Source: Candidatus Gastranaerophilales bacterium
Lineage (GTDB): Bacteria; Cyanobacteriota; Vampirovibrionia; Gastranaerophilales; Gastranaerophilaceae
Length of the DNA: 63,334 nt
Reading direction: 5' to 3'
Assembly (NCBI GenBank): GCA_944325595.1
Contig: CALVAQ010000010.1
Span: 1-63,334, forward strand
Shown here: piece after piece, positions 8,931-17,622 of the stretch
How the letters are laid out: each line of letters begins with the position of its first letter
How positions within the stretch are numbered: position 1 is the first letter of the stretch
Position numbers and translations under genes: made by a program
The notes under the pieces: generated by a model
Seen by the model: only the letters and a program-made list of their open reading frames with translations
Database searches by the model: none
Told to the model about the DNA's origin: nothing

Positions 8931-10787
8931 ATGAGTGATGAGTTAAGTACAAAATTTCTAAAGCAGGCTTTTCAATTTCAAGAGGAAAAGCATTACAAAC
9001 AGGCAATTGAAGCACTATACAAAGCTCTTTGTATAGACAGTGACAATGTGGAAATTTTGTCACAAATCGCTCATTTGTATTTTTTGATGAACAACTTTGA
9101 ACGTGCGCTTGAATATGCGGAAAAAGCTCTTGAAATTGACCCCGAACACATTGAAACTCTAAAAACAGTTGTCAGTATAAATAAATTTAACAAAAAATAC
9201 GCAAAAGCACTTTCATATGCAGAAAAGTTGTATAAACTCTCGCCAACTGTACAAAACTTTGTCACTTATCTCGAAATTTTGACAGAATGCAATCAATACA
9301 ACACAATTCTTTCAGAAATTGAGACATCAAAATTTAATTTTGAAGAAAGAAAAAACGAAAAACTCTTACTCATCGAAGGCTATGCAAGGCTTAAATTAAA
9401 TCAAATATTCAAAGCTATCGGTATTTTTCAGGAAATTATCAAATTGTATCCCGACAATACCGATGCAAGATTTTATCTTGGTGTAATCTACTACCAGAAA
9501 CACCAGGAAAGCGATGCCGAAAAGCTGTTTTTAAGCATTCTTGATGTAACTCAGTGTGATAAAACATACAATTATCTGGGTATGATAAAGCTTGACCAGC
9601 ACAAAATAGCAGATGCAATCAACTATTTTCAATTTGCAATAAAAATTGAGCAGAATATCGCTTTTTATCATTACAATCTCGGTACAGCATATTCACTCAA
9701 CGGCTGGCTGCCGGAGGCGGAAAACTCCTTCAAAACAGCAGTATTTTTGGAGCCTCAGAATGTCGTATACAATTATGCACTTGCATACCTGTATTATGAA
9801 AGAAATGACAACGCAAAAGCGCTTGAGACTATCGAAAACATTCTCAAGTATGAGCCGAATCACGAAGATGCAATTATCCTTAGAGCATTAATAACCGCAC
9901 AGAATGGCGATATTGTTACAGCAAAGAATGATTTGCTGAAACTTCTTGAAACAACTACAAAAAATGACTTTTTGTATTATGCACTTGCAAAAATATACAA
10001 AAAAATCCCGATGTATAATGAAGCAATTGAAGCATTGCAGCAGGCACTTTTTATAAAACCAGAATCACTTGAATATCTAAGTGAACTGGCAGATTGCTAC
10101 TGTGAGCTCGGACAATACGATACGGCTCAGGATATTGCAACAAAAGTTTTGTATTTAAACAAAAGATTTATATATGCGCACCTTTTGATGGTTAAAATAA
10201 ACCTCAGACAAAAAAGATATACAACAGCAGCAAAACTTGTTGAAAGCATCATAAAGCTGGATAACAGCTGTGCAGAAGCATACAAGTACAAGGCAATGAT
10301 TTTTGCTGCACAGGGGCTAAAACATCGTTCAATAGAATGTGCCAAAATAGCTGTCTCCCTGAAACCTGCTGATCACGAATATTATGCATTCCTTGCTAAA
10401 TTATACTTTGATGCGCAGGAATACGAAGATGCGTTTTTGTACTACAAAGAAGCATCAATGCTCGATGAACTCAATGTTGACTATCTGTACAATGCAGCAA
10501 AAGCCGCCGACAAAGCGGATGACACAGAAAATGCAACAAACTACTATTCATATGCTCTCAGACAAGACCCGTACAACAATCTAATCATATATGAATACGT
10601 TGATTTCTTAAAACGCCACAACAAAACAAAGCAGGCTCTTGAACTCTTAAAATCCAAAATTGAGTCGGTTGAATCATCAAACGTAGCTGAGGTATTACAG
10701 CAAAAATACGATGAATTAAAAGCAGAAACAGATGTTTCTCTTGGAGAAAAAATTAAAAACTTTTTCAATAAAAAATCCGACAAATAA
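8931..10787 (+). CDS. Large tetratricopeptide-repeat protein
   Basis: This 618-residue protein is made almost wholly of TPR-type helical pairs (recurring A-L-x-x-A, Y-x-x-G/A, L-x-P patterns, for example ALEYAEKALEIDPEH and AIEALQQALFIKPES), about 15 units. It has no signal peptide or membrane segment, so it is probably cytoplasmic. TPR solenoids are protein-binding scaffolds and the partner cannot be read from sequence. It follows the TonB operon after 83 bases, but its own promoter lies directly at the start codon, so it is probably transcribed separately. The C-terminus is Lys-rich. Confidence 0.85.
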   Translation: MSDELSTKFLKQAFQFQEEKHYKQAIEALYKALCIDSDNVEILSQIAHLYFLMNNFERALEYAEKALEIDPEHIETLKTVVSINKFNKKYAKALSYAEKLYKLSPTVQNFVTYLEILTECNQYNTILSEIETSKFNFEERKNEKLLLIEGYARLKLNQIFKAIGIFQEIIKLYPDNTDARFYLGVIYYQKHQESDAEKLFLSILDVTQCDKTYNYLGMIKLDQHKIADAINYFQFAIKIEQNIAFYHYNLGTAYSLNGWLPEAENSFKTAVFLEPQNVVYNYALAYLYYERNDNAKALETIENILKYEPNHEDAIILRALITAQNGDIVTAKNDLLKLLETTTKNDFLYYALAKIYKKIPMYNEAIEALQQALFIKPESLEYLSELADCYCELGQYDTAQDIATKVLYLNKRFIYAHLLMVKINLRQKRYTTAAKLVESIIKLDNSCAEAYKYKAMIFAAQGLKHRSIECAKIAVSLKPADHEYYAFLAKLYFDAQEYEDAFLYYKEASMLDELNVDYLYNAAKAADKADDTENATNYYSYALRQDPYNNLIIYEYVDFLKRHNKTKQALELLKSKIESVESSNVAEVLQQKYDELKAETDVSLGEKIKNFFNKKSDK

Positions 10788-10794
10788 GGAGTTT

Positions 10795-11394
10795 TCACCA
10801 GAGTGAGGCTCCGTATTTTTCCCATGGTTTGATTTTTTCATTGATAAAATCTATCATCTCTTTTGCTGTTTTGTCTCTTCCAGAAACCCGCTCATCCGGA
10901 TTCATTTGTTCAAGTTCAATAATGTACTCTTTCAGCTTTCTGACTGTTGCCTTGACCCGTTCTTTCTGTTGAAATTGCCATCCTTTAAATCCGCACCCCG
11001 GAGGGAACAGAGACCATCCGTTTCTTGGTGCTCTTCGACAGCAATCAGGACGGGTGCTGTGTATTGAACACAAGTTATCATTGGTCAAATACGGACAATA
11101 ATAAAAAGTCACCTTTGATTCATCCAATTCGGAGTTATTCTTTTTTAACTGTTTCAAAATATTTTCAACATGGTCAGGAACGGCTTTTTTAGCTTCTTCA
11201 ATTGAGTTGTAGCGTTTAAAAATATCGGTAAAAACTTTTGCCTCTTCCTGTCCGTCTTCGGCTAGTTTAACTAATTCTTCATGGGTATAGGGTGTGGTAA
11301 TAGCCTTACAGCATTTTCCGCACATCTTGCACAAATGCTGGGGGAAATCCTGATTGTATACATGATGTTCTTTTGTTGTAAACTCTATATCCAT
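10795..11394 (-). CDS. YkgJ-family cysteine-cluster protein
   Basis: This protein of about 199 residues has the cysteine pattern of the YkgJ (CxxCxxCC) family: CKMCGKCC near the N-terminus, then CPYL...LCSIHSTRPDCCR. These cysteines probably bind zinc or an iron-sulfur cluster; the family's function is not settled. A longer frame reaches 11433, but the ATG at 11392-11394 is preferred because a TATAAT lies six bases upstream of it and the extra 13 residues look like promoter sequence. It is convergent with the TPR gene, whose stop codon is seven bases away. Confidence 0.78.
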   Translation of the reverse strand: MDIEFTTKEHHVYNQDFPQHLCKMCGKCCKAITTPYTHEELVKLAEDGQEEAKVFTDIFKRYNSIEEAKKAVPDHVENILKQLKKNNSELDESKVTFYYCPYLTNDNLCSIHSTRPDCCRRAPRNGWSLFPPGCGFKGWQFQQKERVKATVRKLKEYIIELEQMNPDERVSGRDKTAKEMIDFINEKIKPWEKYGASLW

Positions 11395-11429
11395 AAACTC
11401 ATTATAGGTAAACGAACAATATTTTACAA
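11395..11429 (-). promoter_or_regulatory. Leaderless-type promoter of the YkgJ-family gene
   Basis: Reading the minus strand: TTGTAA (11424-11429), 17 bases, TATAAT (11401-11406), six bases, ATG (11394). The spacing places the transcription start at the start codon. Confidence 0.55.
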
Positions 11430-11431
11430 AC

Positions 11432-11464
11432 AAAAAATAGCCTGCGAGTATTTCCGCAGGCTAT
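11432..11464 (-). terminator. Rho-independent terminator of the EF-hand gene
   Basis: A perfect 10-bp stem (ATAGCCTGCG / CGCAGGCTAT, arms at 11437-11446 and 11455-11464) with an eight-base loop. On the minus strand it is followed directly by a T run. It lies just downstream of the large EF-hand gene. Confidence 0.9.
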
Positions 11465-11481
11465 GAGGTTTTAGTTGTAGT

Positions 11482-14094
11482 TTACTGGTTTTGTTCTTTT
11501 TTTGTTTTATCATACAACTGGTCAAATTCATCGAAGAATCTGTCTGTGAGATCCTTTGTATTGAAAGAGAAAGAATATGTAGATTTAAGCCCAAAGCCTA
11601 AACCTCCGCCGAGAGCTGTACCTGAAGCAGCGGTTGTAACTGTTGATGCCGTAGCACTAGTCAAACCTGCAGCGATACCAGCTGCGGTTGTCGCAATACC
11701 GCCGGCCACGCCGCCAAGCAAAAATCCTGCTGCGACACCGCCGACCAAGCCCCAAGCGGCTCTTTGTTTTGGCAATGATACACTTAAGAAACTATCGGGA
11801 TCACTGATAATGTTTTGAATTGATTGATTAATGATTTTATCTATCTCTGACTCATCAAAATCAGCACCTTCAGCACGCAATGAATCTTTTAATGATTCGC
11901 CTATAGATTGGAGTTTCTTTTTTGCCTCTTCAATTGCTTGTGATTTTAATTCTTCTATTTCATTTTCTTTAAATTCATTGCGTGTAAACGGCATATCATT
12001 TTTGGTTAATGAAAATTCAACAGGTTTGTTATAATAATAATCTTGACCTACACTGTCAGCAATTACATTTTCTCTGTCATAATTAGCCATAAATGTATCG
12101 AGTTTTGCCGACTGTTTTGTACTTGAAATTTCATTAAATTTTGAGGTAAATGCATTAATCAATGCCTGTACGCTATATGCATATCTGCCTTTTTTGGTTA
12201 GTCGATTATTTTTGCAGAACACAAAGGCATATTGATCGGAGGCAACATCATAATTATTTCTTTTCGCATTCTTTTGTGTCGTTTTGTTATCACTAAACAT
12301 TTTGATAGTATCATTTATTGCATCATCAATATATTTTTGTATTTCAGATTCATCATATCTGTCGCCGAGCTGTTCTTTTAGCTCTGCTTTCATTGATTCG
12401 GCATATGCTTGCAAATCGGTTCTTGCCATTTCTACGATTGCTTCAAATGCACCGGCATCTTTACCGTTTTTCTGTTTAACTTTATCACTTGTTCTGGTTA
12501 CATCGGCATAATAATCGGAAGAAATTGAACTGTTGTAGATAGCATTTGTTTTTGTTTCATCCGAAACTTGAACGGGTTTTGTTCCATCTACTGCATCTGC
12601 AAGTTCATCACCCGTATAAGAATTTAAAATTTCCGACAACTTTTCTTCTGCCTGCTGCATTAATGATTCCAGTTCATCAGCATCAACAGATGCTTTAATT
12701 TTATCAACCAGTCCTTTTAAAATCTGGTAATCAGAACTGTTTTTATAGTTTTCATCAAGAGATTCCAAAAGAATTATATCATCAAGCCCCATAAGCATCT
12801 GATTCATAATAAGTTTTGATGCAGCATCAACTATTTCACCTTTTTCATCTTCAGATACATATCCGCTGGCTTTTCCGGTATCAGAAACCTTCACCAGTTC
12901 ATCATAAGACTTCTGGATTTCATTTTCTTCTACTTTTATATCTTCCTGAGCATTTTTAAGTTCACTGTACTGATTGTTTAAATATGAATCAAACATAACA
13001 GCCATTCGACTTTCACTCATGCCGTCTAGAGCATTCTGCTCAGACATTGTTTCTATGTATTTTGAAACCATGGCAGATGCAAAGTCTTTTAACATTTGTT
13101 TTTCATCATCAGACATATCCGGCTTTATATTTTCTTCAAGCCATTTATCAACAGTACTTTGCAGATTTTGCGTGATTCTGTCTTCTTCTTTTTGATTTTG
13201 TATATCATTTATTGAATCAACAACATTGTCTTTTCCCGCAGAATCAAGAAATTTTTCAATGTTTTGTTTTGCTGTTTCTAACAACTCTTGAATCTTTGCA
13301 GGATCCGTTTCATTTTGAATTTTTTCTATGGCACCTTTTGCAAGTTGGTAATAACTGCTATTCTCATAATTTTCTCTGATACCTGAAAACATTTCTGTAT
13401 CAGTAGAGCCGGAAAGCATTGTTCCAAGCAAATATGAAATAGCTGCTTCTTTCACCTGTGACCATTCATTATTTGTAACATAATCATTTTCATCGGCAGT
13501 TTTGCTGATATCCAGCATTTTTTCATAATTTTCTTCTGTATTATTTATATAATCTTCCGGTGTTACAGATGATGAATTTTGCGTGCCTGAAGCTTCGGAA
13601 GTCGAAATTTCTGCAGAGTCCATATATGATTTAAATTCTGCTGCAACAACAGACATGTCATACGGTCCGGTCGGATTTTCCGCAATATATTTGTTGATAA
13701 ATTCATTTGAATTTAATGATATTGAATTCTGTGCTGACTTGCGTTCATCTGATGACAATTCTGGATGATTTGTCATATAAGATTCGGTATACTCATCAGA
13801 AAGTATCAGAATATTTCTTTTTAAATCTTCTATATCATTTGCCGAAGCTGACATACCAGCTTTTTGCGCAGCCTGCATCAGAGGGTCATTTTCTTTTAAC
13901 CCCTGAGTTTTTTGTTTGTCATCAGCAAAATCTATTGTGCCTTCTTCATCAACAGAATTTGATGAAAGCCAGCTTATGTTAGCCTGAAGCTCCTCACTGC
14001 TGATTGTGCCGTCTTTATTGGCATCCAATTTGTCAATTTCTTCGTTTGTAAAAATTTTACCTGTAAATGGATTAAAATTTACGCCGTCAACCAT
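11482..14094 (-). CDS. Large EF-hand protein with internal repeats and glycine-rich hydrophobic C-terminus
   Basis: This 870-residue protein has no known overall family. The N-terminus carries a canonical EF-hand calcium loop (DANKDGTISSEE, about residues 24-35) right after a NFNPFTG motif. The body is acidic and helical and contains two visible internal duplications: one unit around residues 180-300 repeated around 400-510 (shared SYDEL/NYEKM...NSSDYQILKG), and a second pair sharing DESEIxKxI. Degenerate EF-hand loops (TADENDYVTNNE) occur within the units. Near residues 785-845 is a Gly/Ala-rich hydrophobic hairpin (GGVAAGFLLGGVAGG). There is no signal peptide. The ribosome site is AAGGAG. 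It is cotranscribed with the small gene upstream and ends in a strong terminator. It may be a surface, flagellar or otherwise exported calcium-binding protein; the function is unknown. Confidence 0.75.
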   Translation of the reverse strand: MVDGVNFNPFTGKIFTNEEIDKLDANKDGTISSEELQANISWLSSNSVDEEGTIDFADDKQKTQGLKENDPLMQAAQKAGMSASANDIEDLKRNILILSDEYTESYMTNHPELSSDERKSAQNSISLNSNEFINKYIAENPTGPYDMSVVAAEFKSYMDSAEISTSEASGTQNSSSVTPEDYINNTEENYEKMLDISKTADENDYVTNNEWSQVKEAAISYLLGTMLSGSTDTEMFSGIRENYENSSYYQLAKGAIEKIQNETDPAKIQELLETAKQNIEKFLDSAGKDNVVDSINDIQNQKEEDRITQNLQSTVDKWLEENIKPDMSDDEKQMLKDFASAMVSKYIETMSEQNALDGMSESRMAVMFDSYLNNQYSELKNAQEDIKVEENEIQKSYDELVKVSDTGKASGYVSEDEKGEIVDAASKLIMNQMLMGLDDIILLESLDENYKNSSDYQILKGLVDKIKASVDADELESLMQQAEEKLSEILNSYTGDELADAVDGTKPVQVSDETKTNAIYNSSISSDYYADVTRTSDKVKQKNGKDAGAFEAIVEMARTDLQAYAESMKAELKEQLGDRYDESEIQKYIDDAINDTIKMFSDNKTTQKNAKRNNYDVASDQYAFVFCKNNRLTKKGRYAYSVQALINAFTSKFNEISSTKQSAKLDTFMANYDRENVIADSVGQDYYYNKPVEFSLTKNDMPFTRNEFKENEIEELKSQAIEEAKKKLQSIGESLKDSLRAEGADFDESEIDKIINQSIQNIISDPDSFLSVSLPKQRAAWGLVGGVAAGFLLGGVAGGIATTAAGIAAGLTSATASTVTTAASGTALGGGLGFGLKSTYSFSFNTKDLTDRFFDEFDQLYDKTKKEQNQ

Positions 14095-14119
14095 TCTAAC
14101 ACTCCTTTATTAGTTTAAT

Positions 14120-14329
14120 TTATTGTTTATCCTGAAATTTTTTATCAGAAAAATCCAAAGATTCCAATTTGACAAGCCCCTCTTCATCAGCACCTTGATT
14201 CATATTCAATTCAACCGGGGAAAGGTCGATGTCAGGAAAACGTAAAGTTTTTCTTCTGTCTTCAGTCTGCTCGAGGCTTTGTGCTCCGCCAACACCCTGA
14301 AAAGGATTAAAATTAATCGGACCTGTCAT
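14120..14329 (-). CDS. Small protein sharing the NFNPF N-terminal motif
   Basis: This 69-residue, charged protein has no recognisable domain. It has a good ribosome site (AAGGAG, eight bases before the ATG). Its N-terminus, MTGPINFNPFQG, matches that of the next gene downstream (MVDGVNFNPFTG), 25 bases away on the same strand. The two are therefore probably cotranscribed and recognised by the same factor. The remainder is disordered-looking and acidic. Confidence 0.6.
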   Translation of the reverse strand: MTGPINFNPFQGVGGAQSLEQTEDRRKTLRFPDIDLSPVELNMNQGADEEGLVKLESLDFSDKKFQDKQ

Positions 14330-14495
14330 ACAATACTCCTTATATAGTTCCCTGTATTTTTCTAATCGGCTGTTGTTTTATTAATCTTTAGCTAATTTGA
14401 AACATTGTTAAAATTTTGTTACATATTTAAAAAAAATAGCATTAATATATCGCTAAATGTGTTTATGTATTTAGGAAGAAGTGTAAGGTAAAAGT
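14330..14495. other. Divergent intergenic region
   Basis: An AT-rich spacer between divergent genes. It contains the ribosome site for the minus-strand small gene (AAGGAG at its left end) and AAGGTAAAAG before the ATG at 14496. No strong -10/-35 pair or repeat stands out. Confidence 0.4.
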
Positions 14496-15263
14496 ATGCA
14501 AAATTATCCGATTACAGGCTATACAAACACCCAGACACAATATGTCACAAATCCTGCAGTTCCTGCAGCAGGAACAAACGGAGCTGTGTTTAATATTAAC
14601 ACGCCTTCTTATCCTCCGGCAGCAGCAAACAACCTGAACGGAGCAAGCGGTGTAACAATAAATATAATAGGAGCATCGGTAAACCCGAACGGTGCAAACA
14701 TTTATAATGCAGGCGGTGCAACAGGATTACCGGGTCAGGCATATGACAAGGGATATTACCTGAATAATGCACAACAAACACCGCAAATGAATTCTATGAC
14801 ACCGAGCGTTACTGTTGGTGCACAATCTATGCAAAATACACAGACAAACAACAATCAAAAAACAAAAGATATAGTATTGCTCACCGATGATTATATAAAA
14901 ACCCTCGAAAATTATATCAGAAACGACAATCCCGATATAAAACTCATGGGTGCAAAAGAGCTGATGAAAAGATTCCGTGAAGATGAATCAAGAAAAAATG
15001 ACCCCGCTCTGACCAGTCTTTTGAACCTGACACTCCAGAGCAAATACTCACCTGTAAAAATGGTCGGTATGGGAATATTGCAAAACGGATGGGCACAGGG
15101 AGATGCACTGACACAACAACTCCTGTCTCAAATCCAACAGTCTGAAAGCGGTTACGGACTAGATGCACTTGATGCAGCAAATGCCGCATTAAAAACAGCG
15201 GGAAAAACTGTCAAAGTAATAGACAACAACCCGCCAAAGCCAAAAGAAGAAACAAATAAATAG
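14496..15263 (+). CDS. Asn/Gln/Pro-rich protein with helical C-terminal domain, unknown function
   Basis: This 255-residue protein has two parts. Residues 1-125 are low complexity, rich in Asn, Gln, Thr, Pro and Gly, with no charged clusters. Residues 125-235 are helical and resemble a short HEAT/ARM-like segment (DDYIKTLENYIRNDNPDIKLMGAKELMKRF, cited here only in part as NDNPDIKLMGAKEL). There is no signal peptide. The N-terminal composition resembles that of the metallopeptidase-like protein at 42459-43298, suggesting a lineage-specific protein style. It is probably cotranscribed with the 145-residue gene 11 bases downstream. Confidence 0.6.
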   Translation: MQNYPITGYTNTQTQYVTNPAVPAAGTNGAVFNINTPSYPPAAANNLNGASGVTINIIGASVNPNGANIYNAGGATGLPGQAYDKGYYLNNAQQTPQMNSMTPSVTVGAQSMQNTQTNNNQKTKDIVLLTDDYIKTLENYIRNDNPDIKLMGAKELMKRFREDESRKNDPALTSLLNLTLQSKYSPVKMVGMGILQNGWAQGDALTQQLLSQIQQSESGYGLDALDAANAALKTAGKTVKVIDNNPPKPKEETNK

Positions 15264-15274
15264 GAAAATTAGAA

Positions 15275-15712
15275 ATGAACTGGAATGTAGTTTCAAAAAT
15301 TGCAGGCGGCGTAACAGCTGCAGCGGTTCTTTACAACGCACATGATGTAGGCAAAAAAATGTCCGAAGAATATGTTAAAGAACGTGGTGCAGAAAGAATG
15401 CTGCATTTTTATGTTCCGTCTCGAAGAACTGATGACAGAAATGCGACAACAAGCAAATTAAAGGATTTTTATTTTAGAGTAAATGCTGATTGGAACTTGC
15501 CCGACAAAATTAACGCAGGAATCGGATATGTAAAAGGTGCATTTTTGCAAATGGCAGCCGATGTAATTCCTGCAGCTCTTGCAACAGGTGCTTTACTGAC
15601 AAAGAAATTTTCAAAACTGTTCACGGCAGGGCTGGCACTGTACGGTATAAAATACCTTGTCTGTGATGTTATGGATGTCGGCAGACCAAATCATCTTCAC
15701 TCTTCCGAATAG
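15275..15712 (+). CDS. Hypothetical protein with hydrophobic segments
   Basis: This 145-residue protein begins with a mildly hydrophobic helix (KIAGGVTAAAVLYNAHDVG). It has a second hydrophobic stretch near residues 92-125 (GAFLQMAADVIPAALATGALL, then LFTAGLALYGIKYLV), so membrane association is likely. It starts 11 bases after the preceding gene (ribosome site AGGAAAA). Its last 44 bases overlap the 3' end of the convergent formyl-THF cyclo-ligase gene. I do not recognise a family. Confidence 0.55.
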   Translation: MNWNVVSKIAGGVTAAAVLYNAHDVGKKMSEEYVKERGAERMLHFYVPSRRTDDRNATTSKLKDFYFRVNADWNLPDKINAGIGYVKGAFLQMAADVIPAALATGALLTKKFSKLFTAGLALYGIKYLVCDVMDVGRPNHLHSSE

Positions 15713-16256
15713 CATGACAAATCCCTTTCTCTGTAACTATATAATCAACGGGAATATCATGTTTATCCGGATGAATTGAATCAATAAAAAATCGTGAAAA
15801 GACAGGAACAATTTTTATTGTTTCTGTCTTAATTTTTGCAAAAAATTTGTCATAAAAACCTTTGCCGTAACCTATCCTGTATCCTGCCCTGTCAACAGAT
15901 AACGCCGGTGTAAAAATCAAGTCAAATGATTGATAACTCTCAAATTTTTCACCTGCAGGTTCTGATATTCTGAATTGTCCTGTTTTAAAGCCTAATTTTT
16001 TGTCGTATTTGACCGGATACATTTCATTGCCATCAACAACAGGAAAATAAAAATTTTTCGAAGTATCTTCCAATAGTTTAAGCAATGAAAGCTCTGATTT
16101 AAAAGGATAAAAAAGCATTATATTTCGTGCTTGTTTATAACAAGTCCATTCCTTGATATATTGGACAATAACATCAGAGACTTTTGAAATGTAAGCTTTT
16201 TCAAAAGAATTTCTGATAACTTTGGTTGAATTTCTCAAAATATTTTTTGTATCCAT
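15669..16256 (-). CDS. 5-formyltetrahydrofolate cyclo-ligase
   Basis: This protein of about 195 residues converts 5-formyl-THF plus ATP to 5,10-methenyl-THF, returning folate to one-carbon metabolism. Family marks are a basic N-terminus (RNSTKVIRNSF), MLFYPFKSEL, FTPALSVDRAGYRIGYGKGFYD (the GYGxGFYD substrate loop, near residues 140-150) and a C-terminal HDIPVDYIVTE. A longer frame reaches 16307, but the ATG at 16254-16256 is preceded six bases upstream by TATAAT, so the shorter form is chosen. Its 3' end overlaps the convergent gene by 44 bases. Confidence 0.85.
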   Translation of the reverse strand: MDTKNILRNSTKVIRNSFEKAYISKVSDVIVQYIKEWTCYKQARNIMLFYPFKSELSLLKLLEDTSKNFYFPVVDGNEMYPVKYDKKLGFKTGQFRISEPAGEKFESYQSFDLIFTPALSVDRAGYRIGYGKGFYDKFFAKIKTETIKIVPVFSRFFIDSIHPDKHDIPVDYIVTEKGICHAIRKSEDDLVCRHP

Positions 16257-16268
16257 AACAAAATTATA
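16257..16268 (-). promoter_or_regulatory. Leaderless-type -10 element of the cyclo-ligase gene
   Basis: On the minus strand TATAAT (16263-16268) precedes the ATG at 16256 by six bases. No Shine-Dalgarno sequence is present, and the -35 is weak. Confidence 0.5.
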
Positions 16269-16330
16269 CCGCAAAACGCCGTCTTTACATATCTGTAATA
16301 AAAACATATAATAACAACACGGAAAGAGTT

Positions 16331-16681
16331 ATGAATAAAAAAGAGTTAAGCAAAAAACTAAAAACAGCCAGAATCGAAGCAGGGTTGAAACAGGAAGAAA
16401 TTGCCGCACATATGGGACTTCCAATTTCAGCAATTTCAATGATAGAAAACGGAACAAGAAAAGTAGATGTAATCGAACTTTCAAAAATAGCTTCATTCTA
16501 TGCAAAGCCAGTTGAATGGTTCTTTTACGGTGACAGCAGAGAAAGCGACAGAAGATGGTACGACAATGACAAAAAGCTTTCCGAAGCACTGAAACTTTTA
16601 AAAAGAGCACCCCTTAAATATCAAAAAAGCTGCGCCTGCGCAATAATTGGTTTTCTCAAAGAAAGCGGTCTTATAAAATAA
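16331..16681 (+). CDS. XRE-family HTH transcriptional regulator
   Basis: This 116-residue protein has an N-terminal lambda-repressor-like HTH (about residues 5-60: ARIEAGLKQEEIAAHMGLPISAISMIENGTR) [shown here as the motif QEEIAAHMGLPISAISMIE], followed by WFFYGD and a helical tail. It has a ribosome site (GGAAAG). Its TAA overlaps the ATG of the cobA-like gene by one base, so the two are translationally coupled. It could regulate that gene or itself; no ligand domain is evident. Confidence 0.82.
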   Translation: MNKKELSKKLKTARIEAGLKQEEIAAHMGLPISAISMIENGTRKVDVIELSKIASFYAKPVEWFFYGDSRESDRRWYDNDKKLSEALKLLKRAPLKYQKSCACAIIGFLKESGLIK

Positions 16682-17256
16682 TGGATATAGATAACAAAAA
16701 ACTATTCAACCCTGAATTTTCAAACCACGGCTACATTCAGGTCTATACGGGTAACGGAAAAGGAAAAACCACCGCCGCTCTGGGGCTGGCGATGCGAGCT
16801 CTCGGCAGAAGCTGGAAAGTTCTTATAGTAATGTTTACAAAAGGAGGAAATGACTACGGTGAACTAATCTCCTTTGCCAAGTTAAATCCGGATTTGAAAG
16901 ATAAAGTAAAAATCGTACAAGCCGGTTTAGACAGGATTGTATACAAATCAAATATGTCAGAACAAGACAAAACACAAATACAAAAAGGCTGGGAAATTGC
17001 AAAACAAGCAATAAAAAATGATGAATATCAGCTCGTAATACTTGATGAAGCAAATATCGCAATTGATTTAAATCTTATTGATTTGAACGAAATGCTGGAA
17101 GTTCTAAAAAGCAAACCCGACGATTTGGAAATTGTCTTGACAGGCAGAAACGCAAAACCGGAAATTATAGAAATTGCCCATCTCGTTTCGGAAATAAAAC
17201 CTGTAAAGCACTATTGGGATATAGGCATAAAAGCCAGAAAAGGAATTGAATTTTAA
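16681..17256 (+). CDS. cobA: Cob(I)alamin adenosyltransferase, CobA/CobO/BtuR type
   Basis: This 191-residue enzyme transfers the 5'-deoxyadenosyl group of ATP to cobalt in corrinoids to make adenosylcobalamin precursors. The P-loop GNGKGKTTAALGLAMRALG sits near residues 23-42. VLIVMFTKGG and a Walker B-like LVILDEAN follow. The C-terminal part contains VLTGRNA and the conserved HYWDIGIKARKGIEF ending, all as in the CobA family. The length is normal. No other cobalamin genes are nearby, so it may serve salvage of imported corrinoids. Confidence 0.9.
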   Translation: MDIDNKKLFNPEFSNHGYIQVYTGNGKGKTTAALGLAMRALGRSWKVLIVMFTKGGNDYGELISFAKLNPDLKDKVKIVQAGLDRIVYKSNMSEQDKTQIQKGWEIAKQAIKNDEYQLVILDEANIAIDLNLIDLNEMLEVLKSKPDDLEIVLTGRNAKPEIIEIAHLVSEIKPVKHYWDIGIKARKGIEF

Positions 17257-17331
17257 ATATAATTTTAGATTGATATTTTCTCTTTTTTGGCATAAATTAG
17301 TAACATATAGAGGATATAAGGAGAATTTGAC

Positions 17332-17589
17332 ATGGCACAGCAGTTCCCCCCGCAGCAGTTTAAAACGAGACTTGCACTTCTGGTATTTTTGAAAGGTGCA
17401 TCTGCTCCTATGGTGTTATATTTTGATGACCCTAAAGCAGTATTTGATGAAATATTGCCTCTAATCAGAACTCAAACCAGTGTCGGAAAACTCATCGAAA
17501 AAGATGCTATCGGACCTATCAAAAAAGTCGCAATAATGTCAAATCAAATAGCATCAATTGCATTGCAAGAAGAAGTAACACAACAATAA
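17332..17589 (+). CDS. Small conserved-looking protein, unknown function
   Basis: This 85-residue protein has a strong ribosome site (AAGGAG) and good coding character. It starts MAQQFPPQQFKTRLALLVFL and continues with an alternating beta/alpha pattern (APMVLYFDD...VFDEILPLIRT). There is no signal peptide or membrane helix of full length. It lies 30 bases before the 672-residue gene and is probably cotranscribed. I do not recognise a family. Confidence 0.65.
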   Translation: MAQQFPPQQFKTRLALLVFLKGASAPMVLYFDDPKAVFDEILPLIRTQTSVGKLIEKDAIGPIKKVAIMSNQIASIALQEEVTQQ

Positions 17590-17622
17590 AAATATTATTT
17601 TACGGATAGATTTGGTAATTTG

